A DNA stretch of 64,000 nucleotides from Paenibacillus alba (GTDB taxonomy: Bacteria; Bacillota; Bacilli; Paenibacillales; NBRC-103111): NCBI RefSeq assembly GCF_013204855.1, contig NZ_JABMKZ010000003.1:62001-126000 (forward strand), in the 5' to 3' direction. Every line of letters starts with the position of its first letter. The stretch's first letter is position 1. Shown one piece after another: positions 25,899 to 34,519 of the stretch. The position numbers were made by a program, and so were the translations under genes. The notes under the pieces were generated by a model that saw nothing but the letters and a program-made list of their open reading frames with translations, had not been told where the DNA came from and did no database searches.

Positions 25899-26654
25899 CT
25901 ATTGAGTTACGACTGTAATACCAGCGTCAGAGAATTGCCGCGCTGTATCGTCGGCGAGCGAGCTATCCGTAAGGATCATAGCGACCTCGGACAGTTCTGC
26001 GAAGGTGCGCAGGGCGCATTGTCCGAACTTGTAATGATCGACCACGCCATAGACGACTGCGCTGGACTTGATTAAAGCCCGTTTATAATCAACAAGATCG
26101 CTTGTGTAGATTGTAAAGCCGTGCTGCAAATGAACGCCGGTGGCGGAGAGAAAGGTTTTCTGTATATTGAGCTTGCTCACATAGTCGGAAGCCTCAGGAC
26201 CTGCCAGCATATTGCGAAGCCGGTAGCCGCCTGGTACGACCAAACGGATCTCATCCTTATGAACAAGCTCGGAGATAATATACAAATCATTCGTTACAAC
26301 AGTAAGCGGCTGATTATCCAGCCGCCTCGCAATTTCAAGTGTGGTACTGCCTCCGTCGAGTGCAATAATATCCCGCGACTGAATGTAGCGAAGAGCCAGC
26401 GTTGCAATCTCCGACTTCTGATCAGCATGCTTAATGATCGGCTCTTTCGCCGAAAGGATGCCAAGTTGATCGCTCTGAGCGAGCATGGCGCCGCCATGAA
26501 TACGAAGAAGCAAGCCTTTCTCTTCGAGTTTGGCGAGATCCTCGCGAATCGTTTTGCCGGTTACATCCAGTCGCTCGCTAAGCTCGTTAACGGTGACTTC
26601 TTTCTGGGCAAGCAGAATTTCCATGATCGTTTCATATCTGCGTAAAGGGTTCAT
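25899..26654 (-). CDS. DeoR-family transcriptional regulator
   Basis: 251 residues: N-terminal DeoR helix-turn-helix (RRYETIMEILLAQKEVTVNELSERLDVTGKTIREDLAKLEEKG split across residues 5-48), then the DeoRC sugar-phosphate sensor domain (ALDGGSTTLEIARRL, VVTNDLYI, LVVPGGYRL). It sits between kduI and kduD, so it most likely represses this operon and is relieved by a phosphorylated or keto-deoxy uronate intermediate. An internal regulator gene also implies autoregulation. Confidence 0.93.
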   Translation of the reverse strand: MNPLRRYETIMEILLAQKEVTVNELSERLDVTGKTIREDLAKLEEKGLLLRIHGGAMLAQSDQLGILSAKEPIIKHADQKSEIATLALRYIQSRDIIALDGGSTTLEIARRLDNQPLTVVTNDLYIISELVHKDEIRLVVPGGYRLRNMLAGPEASDYVSKLNIQKTFLSATGVHLQHGFTIYTSDLVDYKRALIKSSAVVYGVVDHYKFGQCALRTFAELSEVAMILTDSSLADDTARQFSDAGITVVTQ

Positions 26655-26688
26655 CGGTTGCCATCCATTTCTAAAAAGAGGTTACCGA

Positions 26689-27522
26689 TTATTTTAAATC
26701 TTTCATGGCCACAGCGTCCATATCATCAAAAATTTGATTTTCGCCAGCCATACCCCAAATGAATGTATAGTTGTTCGTACCTACGCCACTGTGAATGGAC
26801 CAGCTAGGAGAAATAACAGCTTGCTCGTTGCGCATCACAACGTGGCGAGTTTGCTGCGGCTCACCCATCATGTGGAACACGACAGCATCTTCAGGCATAT
26901 CGAAGTACAGGTAAACTTCGGAGCGGCGGTTATGTGTATGCGATGGCATCGTATTCCACATATTGCCTGGCTTCAGCAGCGTCATTCCCATGACGAGTTG
27001 GCAACTTTGTGCGCCGCCTGTGTGAATATATTTATAAATGGTGCGTTCATTGGAAGTGTTGATGCTGCCCAAATGAGCAGGCGTAGCTTCGCTGATAGAG
27101 ATTTTAACGGTTGGATATGTTTTGTGAGCCGGCGTCGAATTGAAATAAAATTTCGCGGGTTCAGCGGCATTGTCACTGGCAAAAGAAATGTCCTTAGCGC
27201 CAAGTCCGATATAAATACCATCTTTGGAATCCATCGTATAGACAGTGCCATCAACCGTAATGGTTCCGCGGCCACCAATGTTAATGATACCGATCTCGCG
27301 GCGCTCCAAGAAGTAATCAGCAGCCATTTCTTTCTTGTCAGCTTGCAAGTGAAGCGTTCCTGTAATGGGAAGAACACCACCAACGATGAAACGGTCTACG
27401 TGGGAGTATACTAATTTGATTTCATTAGGTGTGAACAGCGAGCTAATTTGAAACTCAGCTTGAAGGCGTTCAGTGTCAAATTGCTTGACTTCATTCGGGT
27501 GGGAAGCATAACGGATATCCAT
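26689..27522 (-). CDS. kduI: 5-dehydro-4-deoxy-D-glucuronate isomerase
   Basis: 277-residue KduI cupin: the metal site HTHNRRSEVYLYF (His-x-His-x4-Glu) lies around residue 196, plus GGRGTITVDG and IHSGVGTNNYTFIWGMAGEN. It isomerises the unsaturated uronate product (DKI) to 2,5-diketo-3-deoxygluconate. First gene of the minus-strand operon; AAAGGAG lies ten bases before ATG 27522. Together with kduD, kdgF and the GH105 hydrolase in this window it forms the pectin/rhamnogalacturonan uronate pathway. Confidence 0.95.
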   Translation of the reverse strand: MDIRYASHPNEVKQFDTERLQAEFQISSLFTPNEIKLVYSHVDRFIVGGVLPITGTLHLQADKKEMAADYFLERREIGIINIGGRGTITVDGTVYTMDSKDGIYIGLGAKDISFASDNAAEPAKFYFNSTPAHKTYPTVKISISEATPAHLGSINTSNERTIYKYIHTGGAQSCQLVMGMTLLKPGNMWNTMPSHTHNRRSEVYLYFDMPEDAVVFHMMGEPQQTRHVVMRNEQAVISPSWSIHSGVGTNNYTFIWGMAGENQIFDDMDAVAMKDLK

Positions 27523-27560
27523 GGAATAATTGCTCCTTTGAGTTGGTTTATTTGAGTTGA

Positions 27561-27574
27561 TATATGTTCATATA
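27561..27574. promoter_or_regulatory. Palindrome upstream of kduI, candidate operator
   Basis: TATATG-TT-CATATA, a perfect 6-2-6 inverted repeat 39 bases upstream of the kduI start. It is the only clear dyad in the leader, hence a candidate site for the DeoR-family regulator of the operon. No confident -35/-10 pair was found near it. Confidence 0.4.
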
Positions 27575-27697
27575 GGTTTAATTTACTCCAATCGAACAGA
27601 TTAAGCAAGGCTTTTCCGTGCGATGTTTCAAAACTTAGCGTTAAGGTGAATAAAGGATACCGAATATGCAAACAACAACCGTACAGGAGGTTATGAT

Positions 27698-27862
27698 ATG
27701 GATAAAAGTCATTATTTCGATCACGTATGCAACGATACCATTCCCACGAAGCCCGATGAAGAAGATACAACACCAACGGATATGGTGAGTGAAGCGGTCG
27801 AGGAAATTATGGATAATGTGAAAGAGGCTTTCTCGACCGAAGATTCCGAAGACGATAAGTAA
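27698..27862 (+). CDS. Small acidic protein of unknown function
   Basis: 54 residues, very acidic (many Asp/Glu, C-terminus STEDSEDDK), one Cys and no membrane segment. AGGAGG lies seven bases before ATG 27698, and a terminator with a T-run follows seven bases after the TAA, so it is very likely translated. No family is recognised. Confidence 0.72.
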   Translation: MDKSHYFDHVCNDTIPTKPDEEDTTPTDMVSEAVEEIMDNVKEAFSTEDSEDDK

Positions 27863-27868
27863 AATGAA

Positions 27869-27906
27869 AAGCTTCTCCCTGGACTTCTAGGGGAGGAGCT
27901 TTTTTG
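27869..27906 (+). terminator. Rho-independent terminator
   Basis: AAGCTTCTCCC (27869-27879) with GGGAGGAGCTT (27891-27901), one mismatch, followed by TTTTTT. Ends the small acidic gene. Confidence 0.85.
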
Positions 27907-27915
27907 ATTTATTTA

Positions 27916-27950
27916 TTGAATAAAAATACTTAATTATGTATAATTATTCA
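27916..27950 (+). promoter_or_regulatory. Promoter with two ARG-box-like sites
   Basis: -35 TTGAAT (27916-27921), 17-base spacer, -10 TATAAT (27939-27944). Two motifs resembling the Bacillus ARG box half-pair TGAAT-W4-ATTCA overlap it: TGAATAAAAATACT (27917-27930, 12 of 14) and TGTATAATTATTCA (27937-27950, 13 of 14). Their centres are 20 bp apart, on the same helix face. AhrC/ArgR control of the following aminotransferase gene is the inference. Confidence 0.6.
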
Positions 27951-27976
27951 TTATAGAAAGTGAGGATGATGATAAC

Positions 27977-29185
27977 ATGGAACAATTAAAACAACCTACG
28001 GATGAATTGCTGCATGACGCAAGTTCATCCCTGTTATTTGTCGCAAACCGTCCTGAAGTGGTTATGGAACGCGGGGAAGGCATGCTGGTTTGGGATACCG
28101 AAGGGAAGAAGTATTTGGATTTCATCGGCGGTTGGGCGGTAACCTGCTTAGGCCATTCCCCAAAAGTGATAACGGATGCCTTGCAGCAGCAGTCCACGCA
28201 ATTGGTTAATGTGAGTCCGGCTTACTATAATAAGCCAATGATTGAGTTCGCTCGCATGCTGACGAAGCTATCTGGATTAGAGCGAGTATTTTTCGGCAGC
28301 ACTGGCGCAGAAGCGAATGAAAGTGCCATTAAGCTCGCTCGTAAATACGGCACCTTGCACAAAGGCGGCGCTTATGAGGTGATAACGACGACCCGCAGTT
28401 TCCATGGTCGAACGATGGCGATGATGGCGGCCACAGGGAAACCCAATTGGGATAAGATGTTTGTTCCCCAGCTGCCTGGCTTCGTGAAGGTGCCGTTTAA
28501 TGATTTGGACGCCATGGCACAGGCGATTAACCCGAATACGTGCGCTATCCTTATTGAGCCCGTTCAAGGAGAGGGCGGCGTCAATGAAGCGAGCATCGCG
28601 TATATGCAAGGGCTGCGCAAGCTATGCGACGAGCACGGTATTCTTTTGATCCTCGATGAGATCCAAACAGGGCTGGGGCGCACAGGCAAGATGTTCGCGT
28701 ATGAGCATTATGGCATAATGCCTGATGTGCTTACGTTAGCCAAAGGGATTGGAGGTGGCTTCCCGTTATCTGCCATGTTGGCCAAAGAGGCTTACAACCT
28801 GTTCGAGCCAGGTGATCAAGGAGGAACGTACACAGGACAGCCGCTTGGCATGGCAGTAGGCTTAGCGGTTGTAGGCGAGATTATTGGGCGCAAGCTGCCT
28901 GAACGAGCCGCTGAGCAGGGGGCCTATTTGCAAGCTAAGCTCAAAGAAATTCAAGCCAAATACGGCCTCCCCGAGATTCGCGGGAAAGGGTTGCTGCTCG
29001 CCTTCGACCTGCCTAAGCCGCTGGGAGCTGAACTGGTGTCAGCCTGCATGGCAGCTGGATTGTTAATTAATGCGCCAAGTCCAACGGCTATTCGTTTGAT
29101 GCCTGCCTATATCGTAACCAAAGCTGAGATTGACGAAATGATACATATTTTATGCAAAGTGATGGATCAGCTTTTTGGAAAGTAA
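27977..29185 (+). CDS. Class III aminotransferase, acetylornithine/succinylornithine type (ArgD-like)
   Basis: 402 residues, PLP-dependent fold type I: GSTGAEANESAIKLAR, SFHGRTMAMMAATG, EPVQGEGGV, the cofactor Asp in LILDEIQTGLGRTG and the Schiff-base Lys in LAKGIGGGFPLSAM. Length and motifs fit the acetylornithine/ornithine group; 4-aminobutyrate or related omega-transaminase activity cannot be excluded. It stands alone between two terminators. The ARG-box-like sites over its promoter support a link to arginine or ornithine metabolism. Confidence 0.9.
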   Translation: MEQLKQPTDELLHDASSSLLFVANRPEVVMERGEGMLVWDTEGKKYLDFIGGWAVTCLGHSPKVITDALQQQSTQLVNVSPAYYNKPMIEFARMLTKLSGLERVFFGSTGAEANESAIKLARKYGTLHKGGAYEVITTTRSFHGRTMAMMAATGKPNWDKMFVPQLPGFVKVPFNDLDAMAQAINPNTCAILIEPVQGEGGVNEASIAYMQGLRKLCDEHGILLILDEIQTGLGRTGKMFAYEHYGIMPDVLTLAKGIGGGFPLSAMLAKEAYNLFEPGDQGGTYTGQPLGMAVGLAVVGEIIGRKLPERAAEQGAYLQAKLKEIQAKYGLPEIRGKGLLLAFDLPKPLGAELVSACMAAGLLINAPSPTAIRLMPAYIVTKAEIDEMIHILCKVMDQLFGK

Positions 29186-29192
29186 GTCGTTG

Positions 29193-29223
29193 AAAATCCC
29201 TACCTCGCGTAGGGATTTTCTTT
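29193..29223 (+). terminator. Rho-independent terminator
   Basis: Perfect 11-bp stem AAAATCCCTAC (29193-29203) / GTAGGGATTTT (29209-29219), loop CTCGC, then C and TTTT. Confidence 0.88.
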
Positions 29224-29277
29224 TGGTCTTCAGCAAGCTACAATAGCTTTACATATCTATGGGGAAGGGAGATTCCA

Positions 29278-30189
29278 ATGGAGAAGAAAGGGATGCTTTT
29301 CCCGGCGCATCTGACGGAGCCGCATGGTCATCCGCACGTGATGGCTTATTATTTTAAACAGTGGCAAGGCTTTCATATGCCTTTCCATCGTCATGATGCC
29401 ATTGAGATTATGTACACGATTCAAGGGGTATGCGACATTGAAGTTCAAACAGAGCCTGCTCAAACTCAAAGTGTTCGTCTTAAAAAAGGGGAATTCATCG
29501 TCATAGATGCCAATGTGTCACATCGTTTGATTGTAGATGAGGCCCTTCCATGCCGGATGTTGAATGTTGAGTTTCGTTGGATGGAGCAAAAGGTTGTGTT
29601 TCCATCCATTCAGCAACTGGCTTCCGAGGATAAACTTCTGGCTTCCTTGATGGAGGTGCGGACGCCTTATCTTATTCTGCGCGACCCGGACGAAGTGTAT
29701 CACATCATGAAAAGCTTGGTGCTGGAGCTGGATAAAGCGGCGGCCAAAAGCGAAACCATGGTGCAGCTGCTCTTTGCGCAGCTTCTCATTCGAATTGCGC
29801 GGCTGCGGCAGAAAGCAATGGCAGGCGGTCTAGCGCAGAGTGAGTGGTATGTGAAGCAAAGCATGGACTATTTGCATCAGAACTACGATCGTGACATCCA
29901 AGTGAAAGATATCGCGGGAGCTGTTAATTTGCATCCAGGCTACCTCCAGCGCATTTTCAAAACGGTCACAGGCCAAACCTTAATGGGTTATTTAACGGTC
30001 ATTCGGATGGAGAAAGCCAAGATGCTGCTGCTGGAAACGGACGTACCGATTTCTGAAATCAGCGAATATATCGGGGTAGGAAGCCGGCAGTACTTTCATC
30101 TACTTTTCAAAGATTATACGAGCCTCACGCCTACGGAATTTCGCAATTCCATGAATAAGCAGCATATGGATTATCCGCAGGAAAGTTAG
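29278..30189 (+). CDS. AraC-family regulator with cupin sensor domain
   Basis: 303 residues. N-terminal cupin (HMPFHRHDAIEIMYTIQG, LKKGEFIVIDANVSHRL; residues about 35-90), C-terminal double helix-turn-helix (IQVKDIAGAVNLHPGYLQRIFK; ISEISEYIGVGSRQYFHLLFK). This architecture typically senses a sugar and activates a neighbouring catabolic gene. The GH4 glycosidase gene starts 106 bp downstream, its probable target. ATG 29278 follows GGGAAGGGAG. Confidence 0.92.
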   Translation: MEKKGMLFPAHLTEPHGHPHVMAYYFKQWQGFHMPFHRHDAIEIMYTIQGVCDIEVQTEPAQTQSVRLKKGEFIVIDANVSHRLIVDEALPCRMLNVEFRWMEQKVVFPSIQQLASEDKLLASLMEVRTPYLILRDPDEVYHIMKSLVLELDKAAAKSETMVQLLFAQLLIRIARLRQKAMAGGLAQSEWYVKQSMDYLHQNYDRDIQVKDIAGAVNLHPGYLQRIFKTVTGQTLMGYLTVIRMEKAKMLLLETDVPISEISEYIGVGSRQYFHLLFKDYTSLTPTEFRNSMNKQHMDYPQES

Positions 30190-30225
30190 AATTTTTGACA
30201 AAATGCAGCGAAGGAAGTTAGGAAT

Positions 30226-30259
30226 TTGATAACGTTTTCTCGAGGATGCTTGCTACAAT
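30226..30259 (+). promoter_or_regulatory. Candidate cre site and extended -10 promoter of the GH4 gene
   Basis: TTGATAACGTTTTCT (30226-30240) matches the catabolite-responsive element WTGNAANCGNWNNCW except at one position. TGCTACAAT (30251-30259) is an extended -10, 37 bases before the GH4 start. CcpA repression of the gene is therefore plausible. Confidence 0.45.
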
Positions 30260-30295
30260 AAACGTGTAGAGCAAACGAAAGAGAGGACGATTCAT

Positions 30296-31801
30296 ATGTC
30301 ATTTAAAGTAGCTTTTATTGGCGCAGGAAGTATTGGTTTTACCCGCGGTCTTCTGCGTGATCTGCTGGCTGTACCGGAATTTCATGATATTCAAGTGGCT
30401 TTTACAGACATCAATCAACACAATTTAGATATGGTGACGGAGCTATGTCAACGAGATATTCGTGAAAATGGGTTAGCGATTACGATTCAAGCAACAACGG
30501 ACCGAAGAGCTGCTTTGCAGGATGCAAAGTACGTTTTGTGTACAATACGCGTCGGGGGTTTAGAAGCTTTTGCAACCGATGTAGATATTCCGCTGAAGTA
30601 TGGCGTTGACCAATGTGTCGGTGATACGCTTTGTGCTGGCGGCATTATGTATGGACAACGCGGCATTTGGGAAATGCTGCGCATTTGCCAAGATATTCGT
30701 GAAGTGGCCTCGCCTGACGTGCTGCTCTTGAACTATGCCAACCCGATGGCTATGCTGACCTGGGCCTGTAATACATACGGCAACGTGCGGACAATTGGCT
30801 TATGTCACGGTGTACAGCATGGGCATCAACAAATTGCTGATGTATATGGCTTATCGAAAAAAGAGGTCGATATCATCTGCGCAGGGATCAATCACCAAAC
30901 GTGGTATATCGAGGCTCGCCATGAGGGGAAAGATTTGACGGAAGGGCTTCTTGAAGCTTTTGAAAATCATGCCGAATTCGCACGCACCGAGAAAGTGCGC
31001 ATCGATATGCTGCGCCGCTTCGGGTACTACAGCACAGAATCCAACGGGCATTTGAGCGAATATGTGCCTTGGTATCGGAAACGTGCAAGCGAAATCCACG
31101 AGTGGATCGACATGGGCAGCTGGATTAACGGGGAGACGGGCGGTTATTTGCGCGTATGTACGGAAGGACGCAGCTGGTTTGAGACGGATTTCCCGAACTG
31201 GATGAAAGATCCAGCTGTTGTGTATGCGGCGGAGAAACGCAGTGAGGAGCATGGTTCGTATATCATTGAAGGACTCGAGACCGGACGCGTATATCGTGGA
31301 CATTTCAATCAGATCAATAAGGGTGTGATCTCGAATTTGCCGGATGATGCGGTCATTGAGGCGCCAGGCTATGTAGATCGCAATGGCATTTCGATGCCGT
31401 TAGTAGGCGATCTGCCGCTTGGGCCGGCGGCTGTTTGCAATGTCAGTATTTCGGTGCAGCGTCTTGCCGTAGAAGCAGCAGTTCATGGCAATGACAAGCT
31501 GCTGCGCCAAGCGTTCATGATGGATCCGCTCGTTGGAGCGGTCTGCAATCCTAAGGAAATATGGCAAATGGTCGACGAGATGCTCGTCGCGCAGGAAGCA
31601 TGGCTGCCGCAATATGGCAAAGCTGTCGCTGAAGCCAAAGAGCGCCTTGCTGCAGGGAATCTGGTGCCAACCCGGCAGAACGAAGGTGCTGCTCGCTTGA
31701 AGGTGAAGACAGTGGAGGAAATGCAGCAGGATCGTGATGCAGCCAACAAAAATGCCGGCGAAGCGGATAAAGGCAAAGATCGGGCGATTGTGAACTCATA
31801 G
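30296..31801 (+). CDS. GH4 family glycosidase, probable alpha-galacturonidase/uronidase
   Basis: 501 residues. NAD-binding N-terminus (VAFIGAGSIGFTRGLLRDLL), NYANPMAM, the metal-binding motif GLCHGV and GINHQTWYIE are diagnostic of GH4, which uses NAD+ and Mn2+ and a redox-elimination mechanism. In published comparisons CHEV marks alpha-glucosidases, CHSV alpha-galactosidases and CHGx uronidases; CHGV here, with kdu genes nearby, points to galacturonide or unsaturated uronide cleavage. A Lys/Ala/Glu-rich tail of about 40 residues extends beyond the usual 450. ATG 30296 has AGAGAGG upstream. Confidence 0.88.
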   Translation: MSFKVAFIGAGSIGFTRGLLRDLLAVPEFHDIQVAFTDINQHNLDMVTELCQRDIRENGLAITIQATTDRRAALQDAKYVLCTIRVGGLEAFATDVDIPLKYGVDQCVGDTLCAGGIMYGQRGIWEMLRICQDIREVASPDVLLLNYANPMAMLTWACNTYGNVRTIGLCHGVQHGHQQIADVYGLSKKEVDIICAGINHQTWYIEARHEGKDLTEGLLEAFENHAEFARTEKVRIDMLRRFGYYSTESNGHLSEYVPWYRKRASEIHEWIDMGSWINGETGGYLRVCTEGRSWFETDFPNWMKDPAVVYAAEKRSEEHGSYIIEGLETGRVYRGHFNQINKGVISNLPDDAVIEAPGYVDRNGISMPLVGDLPLGPAAVCNVSISVQRLAVEAAVHGNDKLLRQAFMMDPLVGAVCNPKEIWQMVDEMLVAQEAWLPQYGKAVAEAKERLAAGNLVPTRQNEGAARLKVKTVEEMQQDRDAANKNAGEADKGKDRAIVNS

Positions 31802-31886
31802 GTACTCATAGTTGACATGATGTTCGTTCGTTTATATTCATGTGTGTTCATTTGGGTTCTTTTAAGTTATAATGTGTGAGTAAGTG

Positions 31887-31911
31887 AAGGACCGCTTGCG
31901 GTCCTTTTTCT
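31887..31911 (+). terminator. Rho-independent terminator between GH4 gene and kdgF
   Basis: Perfect 9-bp stem AAGGACCGC (31887-31895) / GCGGTCCTT (31898-31906), then TTTCT. A possible promoter (TTGACA 31812-31817, TATTCA 31835-31840, 17-base spacer) lies upstream of it, so the hairpin could also act in the kdgF leader. Confidence 0.75.
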
Positions 31912-31953
31912 CATGAGTACCAAGATCGTTCCAAGACGAAAGGAGAAAGTCAG

Positions 31954-32271
31954 ATGTCTAATATTGGCGTATGGGAAGCAGCAGAGCCTGGTGTGACACG
32001 CTGTATTCTGAAAGCGGAAGTTGGTTTAATGATGATGGAGGTTCACTTCGAGCCTGGTGCGATCGGATATCAACACAGCCATGTGCATGAACAAATGTCC
32101 TATTGTCTAAAGGGGAAAATCGAGTTTACCATAGATGGTGAAGTAACCATAATTACGCAAGGCCAGACAATCTACATCCCAAGCGAAGCTAAACACGGCG
32201 TGACGGCGTTAGAGGAATCTGCTTTATTAGACGTTTTTACACCAATTCGCGAAGATCTTGTGAAGCGATAA
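31954..32271 (+). CDS. kdgF: Cupin protein, KdgF-type pectin degradation protein
   Basis: 105-residue single-domain cupin: GAIGYQHSHVHEQMSYCLKG supplies the His-x-His-x3-Glu metal site (residues about 42-52), and IPSEAKHGVTALEESALLDVFTP completes the barrel. Size and sequence fit KdgF, which speeds ring opening of 4,5-unsaturated galacturonate to the linear ketone used by KduI. The kduI, kduD and GH105 genes in the same window agree. AAAGGAG precedes ATG 31954. Confidence 0.85.
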   Translation: MSNIGVWEAAEPGVTRCILKAEVGLMMMEVHFEPGAIGYQHSHVHEQMSYCLKGKIEFTIDGEVTIITQGQTIYIPSEAKHGVTALEESALLDVFTPIREDLVKR

Positions 32272-32276
32272 TCCGC

Positions 32277-32302
32277 CAGCTGCATTTGCAGCTGTTTTTT
32301 TT
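32277..32302 (+). terminator. Rho-independent terminator after kdgF
   Basis: CAGCTGCA (32277-32284) / TGCAGCTG (32287-32294) followed by eight T. Confidence 0.85.
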
Positions 32303-32338
32303 GCCCAATAGCAAGCCTAATCGAACTTTAATACCGTT

Positions 32339-32944
32339 TTAAAAGAAGTGCAGCCCCATATAGATCGCTACTCCCCATATCATGCAAGCAGAAACCTTAT
32401 TTATTTTGGCAATGAATATGCCTGTGGTATCTCGCTTCCCAACAAGTCGCCCTGCATAGGCCAAGCTAAAAAACCAGAGCCAGGAAACCAAGATTACGCT
32501 CAAGGTGAATGCCCATTTATCACCACCGACATAAGCTAAGGAGTTCGTGCCAATAATACCCAGTGTATCGAGAATGGCATGAGGGTTCATTAAAGAAACG
32601 GAAACAGCAAACAGGATTTGCTTTCGCGAGTCGTTGATCGGTTGGGCTGCAAGCTTGCTCGGTTTGCTGGTCCAAATCACCCATCCCATGTAGATGAGAA
32701 AGATGAACCCGAAGCCATAAAGCGCTGTTTGCAGCCAAGCGAAGGTTAGCACGATAAGTGAAACGCCAGCAACGGCGGCAACAATAAGAAGCGTGTCGCA
32801 AACCGCTGCTGTGAGAACAACAGGCAAAGCTTTGAAATAAGAACGCTGCCGGGCACCTTGGTTAAAAACAAAAACATTTTGGACCCCTAACGGTAAAATC
32901 AGACCAAAACTCAAAATAATTCCATGCAGAAATGCGGATATCAC
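32339..32944 (-). CDS. LysE/ArgO family amino-acid exporter
   Basis: 201-residue membrane protein with the LysE fold: LSFGLILPLGVQNVFVFNQGA at the N-terminus, an internal hydrophilic segment (WTSKPSKLAAQPINDSRKQ), LMNPHAILDTLGIIG, and about six membrane helices. It starts at GTG 32944 with AAGGAGAG seven bases upstream. It exports basic or other amino acids. The divergent MocR-type regulator gene 126 bp away is its likely controller. Confidence 0.92.
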   Translation of the reverse strand: MISAFLHGIILSFGLILPLGVQNVFVFNQGARQRSYFKALPVVLTAAVCDTLLIVAAVAGVSLIVLTFAWLQTALYGFGFIFLIYMGWVIWTSKPSKLAAQPINDSRKQILFAVSVSLMNPHAILDTLGIIGTNSLAYVGGDKWAFTLSVILVSWLWFFSLAYAGRLVGKRDTTGIFIAKINKVSACMIWGVAIYMGLHFF

Positions 32945-33070
32945 AACGAATCTCTCCTTTTGTTCGATCAGATCTCTTTAGTATAGGGCGTTCTTGTCCG
33001 TTGTCTCCCTCCAAATGGATGGTGATGGACCCAACCAAATGGTATAGTGAAACGGTAAGGAGTGGCGTCA

Positions 33071-34519
33071 TTGAACTGGAAACCCGACTTCTCGTCAGAA
33101 ATCCCTTTATATGTACAGATAAAAGAGTTCATCAAAACGAAAATAACGCTTGGCGAATGGTCGGTCGGCACCAAAATCCCCTCGCAGCGGGCTTTGGCTA
33201 TCCTTTTTAACGTGAATCGCAGCACGGTCGTGACGGCGCTTCATGATTTAATCGCCGAAGGTTTGCTGGAAGGCAATACCAAAGGGGGGACAAGGGTTGT
33301 CAATAACTCTTGGAACCTATTAGCCGCTGCGCCGCCGCCGGACTGGAGCTCCTACGTGCAAGCCGGCACGTATTATCCGAACCAGCCTGTTATTCAACAT
33401 ATTAACCGCGCCGAATTTCAGCAAGGCATTGTCCGGTTGGGAACCGGGGAGCTTTCTGAAGATTTACTGCCCTCAGAGCAGATGAAAAGCATTTTTGCAG
33501 GAAGCTCGATGAATCCATTCTCGTTGGGTTATGAGGAGCCAAAAGGAAATCTCTACCTGCGGAAACAGTTGGCTGACTATTTACAAGGACGCGGCGTTTC
33601 CGCTTCGCCATCCAATATTTTAATCGTATCAGGATCTCTGCAAGCATTGCAGCTCATCTCCATGGGGCTATTGCCGCGTGGCTCATCTGTTCTTGTGGAA
33701 AAGCCATCCTACTTGTACTCTGTGCATGTGTTTCAATCAAACAACATTAAACTCGTTGGGCTGCCTATGGACGAACAAGGCGTGCAAACGAATCTGATCA
33801 GCCGTTACAAAGAGGGCTATCACGCATCGCTGCTGTATACGATACCTACTTTTCATAATCCAACGGGTACGTTGATGTCAGAAGCCAGGCGTCAAGAACT
33901 GATGAGGATTTGTACGAATGAAGGACTTCCTATCATCGAAGATGATGTCTATAACGAGCTTTGGTTCGATACCCCGCCGCCGCTGCCTTTGAAGGCTAGG
34001 GATCCACATGCTTTAGTCCTCTACCTGGGAAGCTTTTCAAAAACCTTAAGTCCAGGTCTAAGGATTGGTTGGGTCGTTGCCCCGGAGCCCGTCATTGATC
34101 GTTTAGCGGATATCAAAATGCAAAGCGACTACGGATCGAGTTCCATCTCCCAGTGGGCGGCAGCCGAATGGCTCCACAGAGGCTTGTATCAAGAGCATCT
34201 CGTTTCTCTGCGAGATCAACTGAAGAGGAGACGGGACCTGACGGTACAGTTATTGACGACCTATTTTACCGGAATGGCTGCTTGGCATGTGCCGGCCGGC
34301 GGTTTCTACATTTGGGTTAAATTGACAGTTGAGATCAAGATGCAGGTGCTGTTTGAGCGTGCTTTAAAAGCAGGGATTCTGCTCAATCCCGGAACCATCT
34401 ATCATCGACAAACAGGCAATTATTTGCGGATTTCCTATGCCTATGCCAAACTGGATGAACTTGAATGGGGGATGGGGCAATTGGCTGCCTTGATGAGGGA
34501 GTTGGCGGACGGGAAATAA
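33071..34519 (+). CDS. MocR-family regulator: GntR DNA-binding domain fused to aminotransferase
   Basis: About 482 residues. N-terminal winged helix (VGTKIPSQRALAILFNVNRSTVVTALHDL, residues about 30-65), then a class I/II aminotransferase-like domain with PLP Lys in YLGSFSKTLSPGLRIGW and the NPTG motif. MocR proteins use PLP or a PLP-amino-acid adduct as signal. TTG 33071 is chosen because AAGGAG (33057-33062) overlaps the alternative GTG 33062. Divergent from the LysE-type exporter, which it probably regulates; PdxR-like control of vitamin B6 genes is less likely as none are nearby. Confidence 0.9.
   Translation: MNWKPDFSSEIPLYVQIKEFIKTKITLGEWSVGTKIPSQRALAILFNVNRSTVVTALHDLIAEGLLEGNTKGGTRVVNNSWNLLAAAPPPDWSSYVQAGTYYPNQPVIQHINRAEFQQGIVRLGTGELSEDLLPSEQMKSIFAGSSMNPFSLGYEEPKGNLYLRKQLADYLQGRGVSASPSNILIVSGSLQALQLISMGLLPRGSSVLVEKPSYLYSVHVFQSNNIKLVGLPMDEQGVQTNLISRYKEGYHASLLYTIPTFHNPTGTLMSEARRQELMRICTNEGLPIIEDDVYNELWFDTPPPLPLKARDPHALVLYLGSFSKTLSPGLRIGWVVAPEPVIDRLADIKMQSDYGSSSISQWAAAEWLHRGLYQEHLVSLRDQLKRRRDLTVQLLTTYFTGMAAWHVPAGGFYIWVKLTVEIKMQVLFERALKAGILLNPGTIYHRQTGNYLRISYAYAKLDELEWGMGQLAALMRELADGK

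Noticed and set aside
26734..27414. 226-residue plus-strand frame opposite kduI
   Set aside because: Antisense to a confidently identified enzyme gene; no ribosome binding site or family match.
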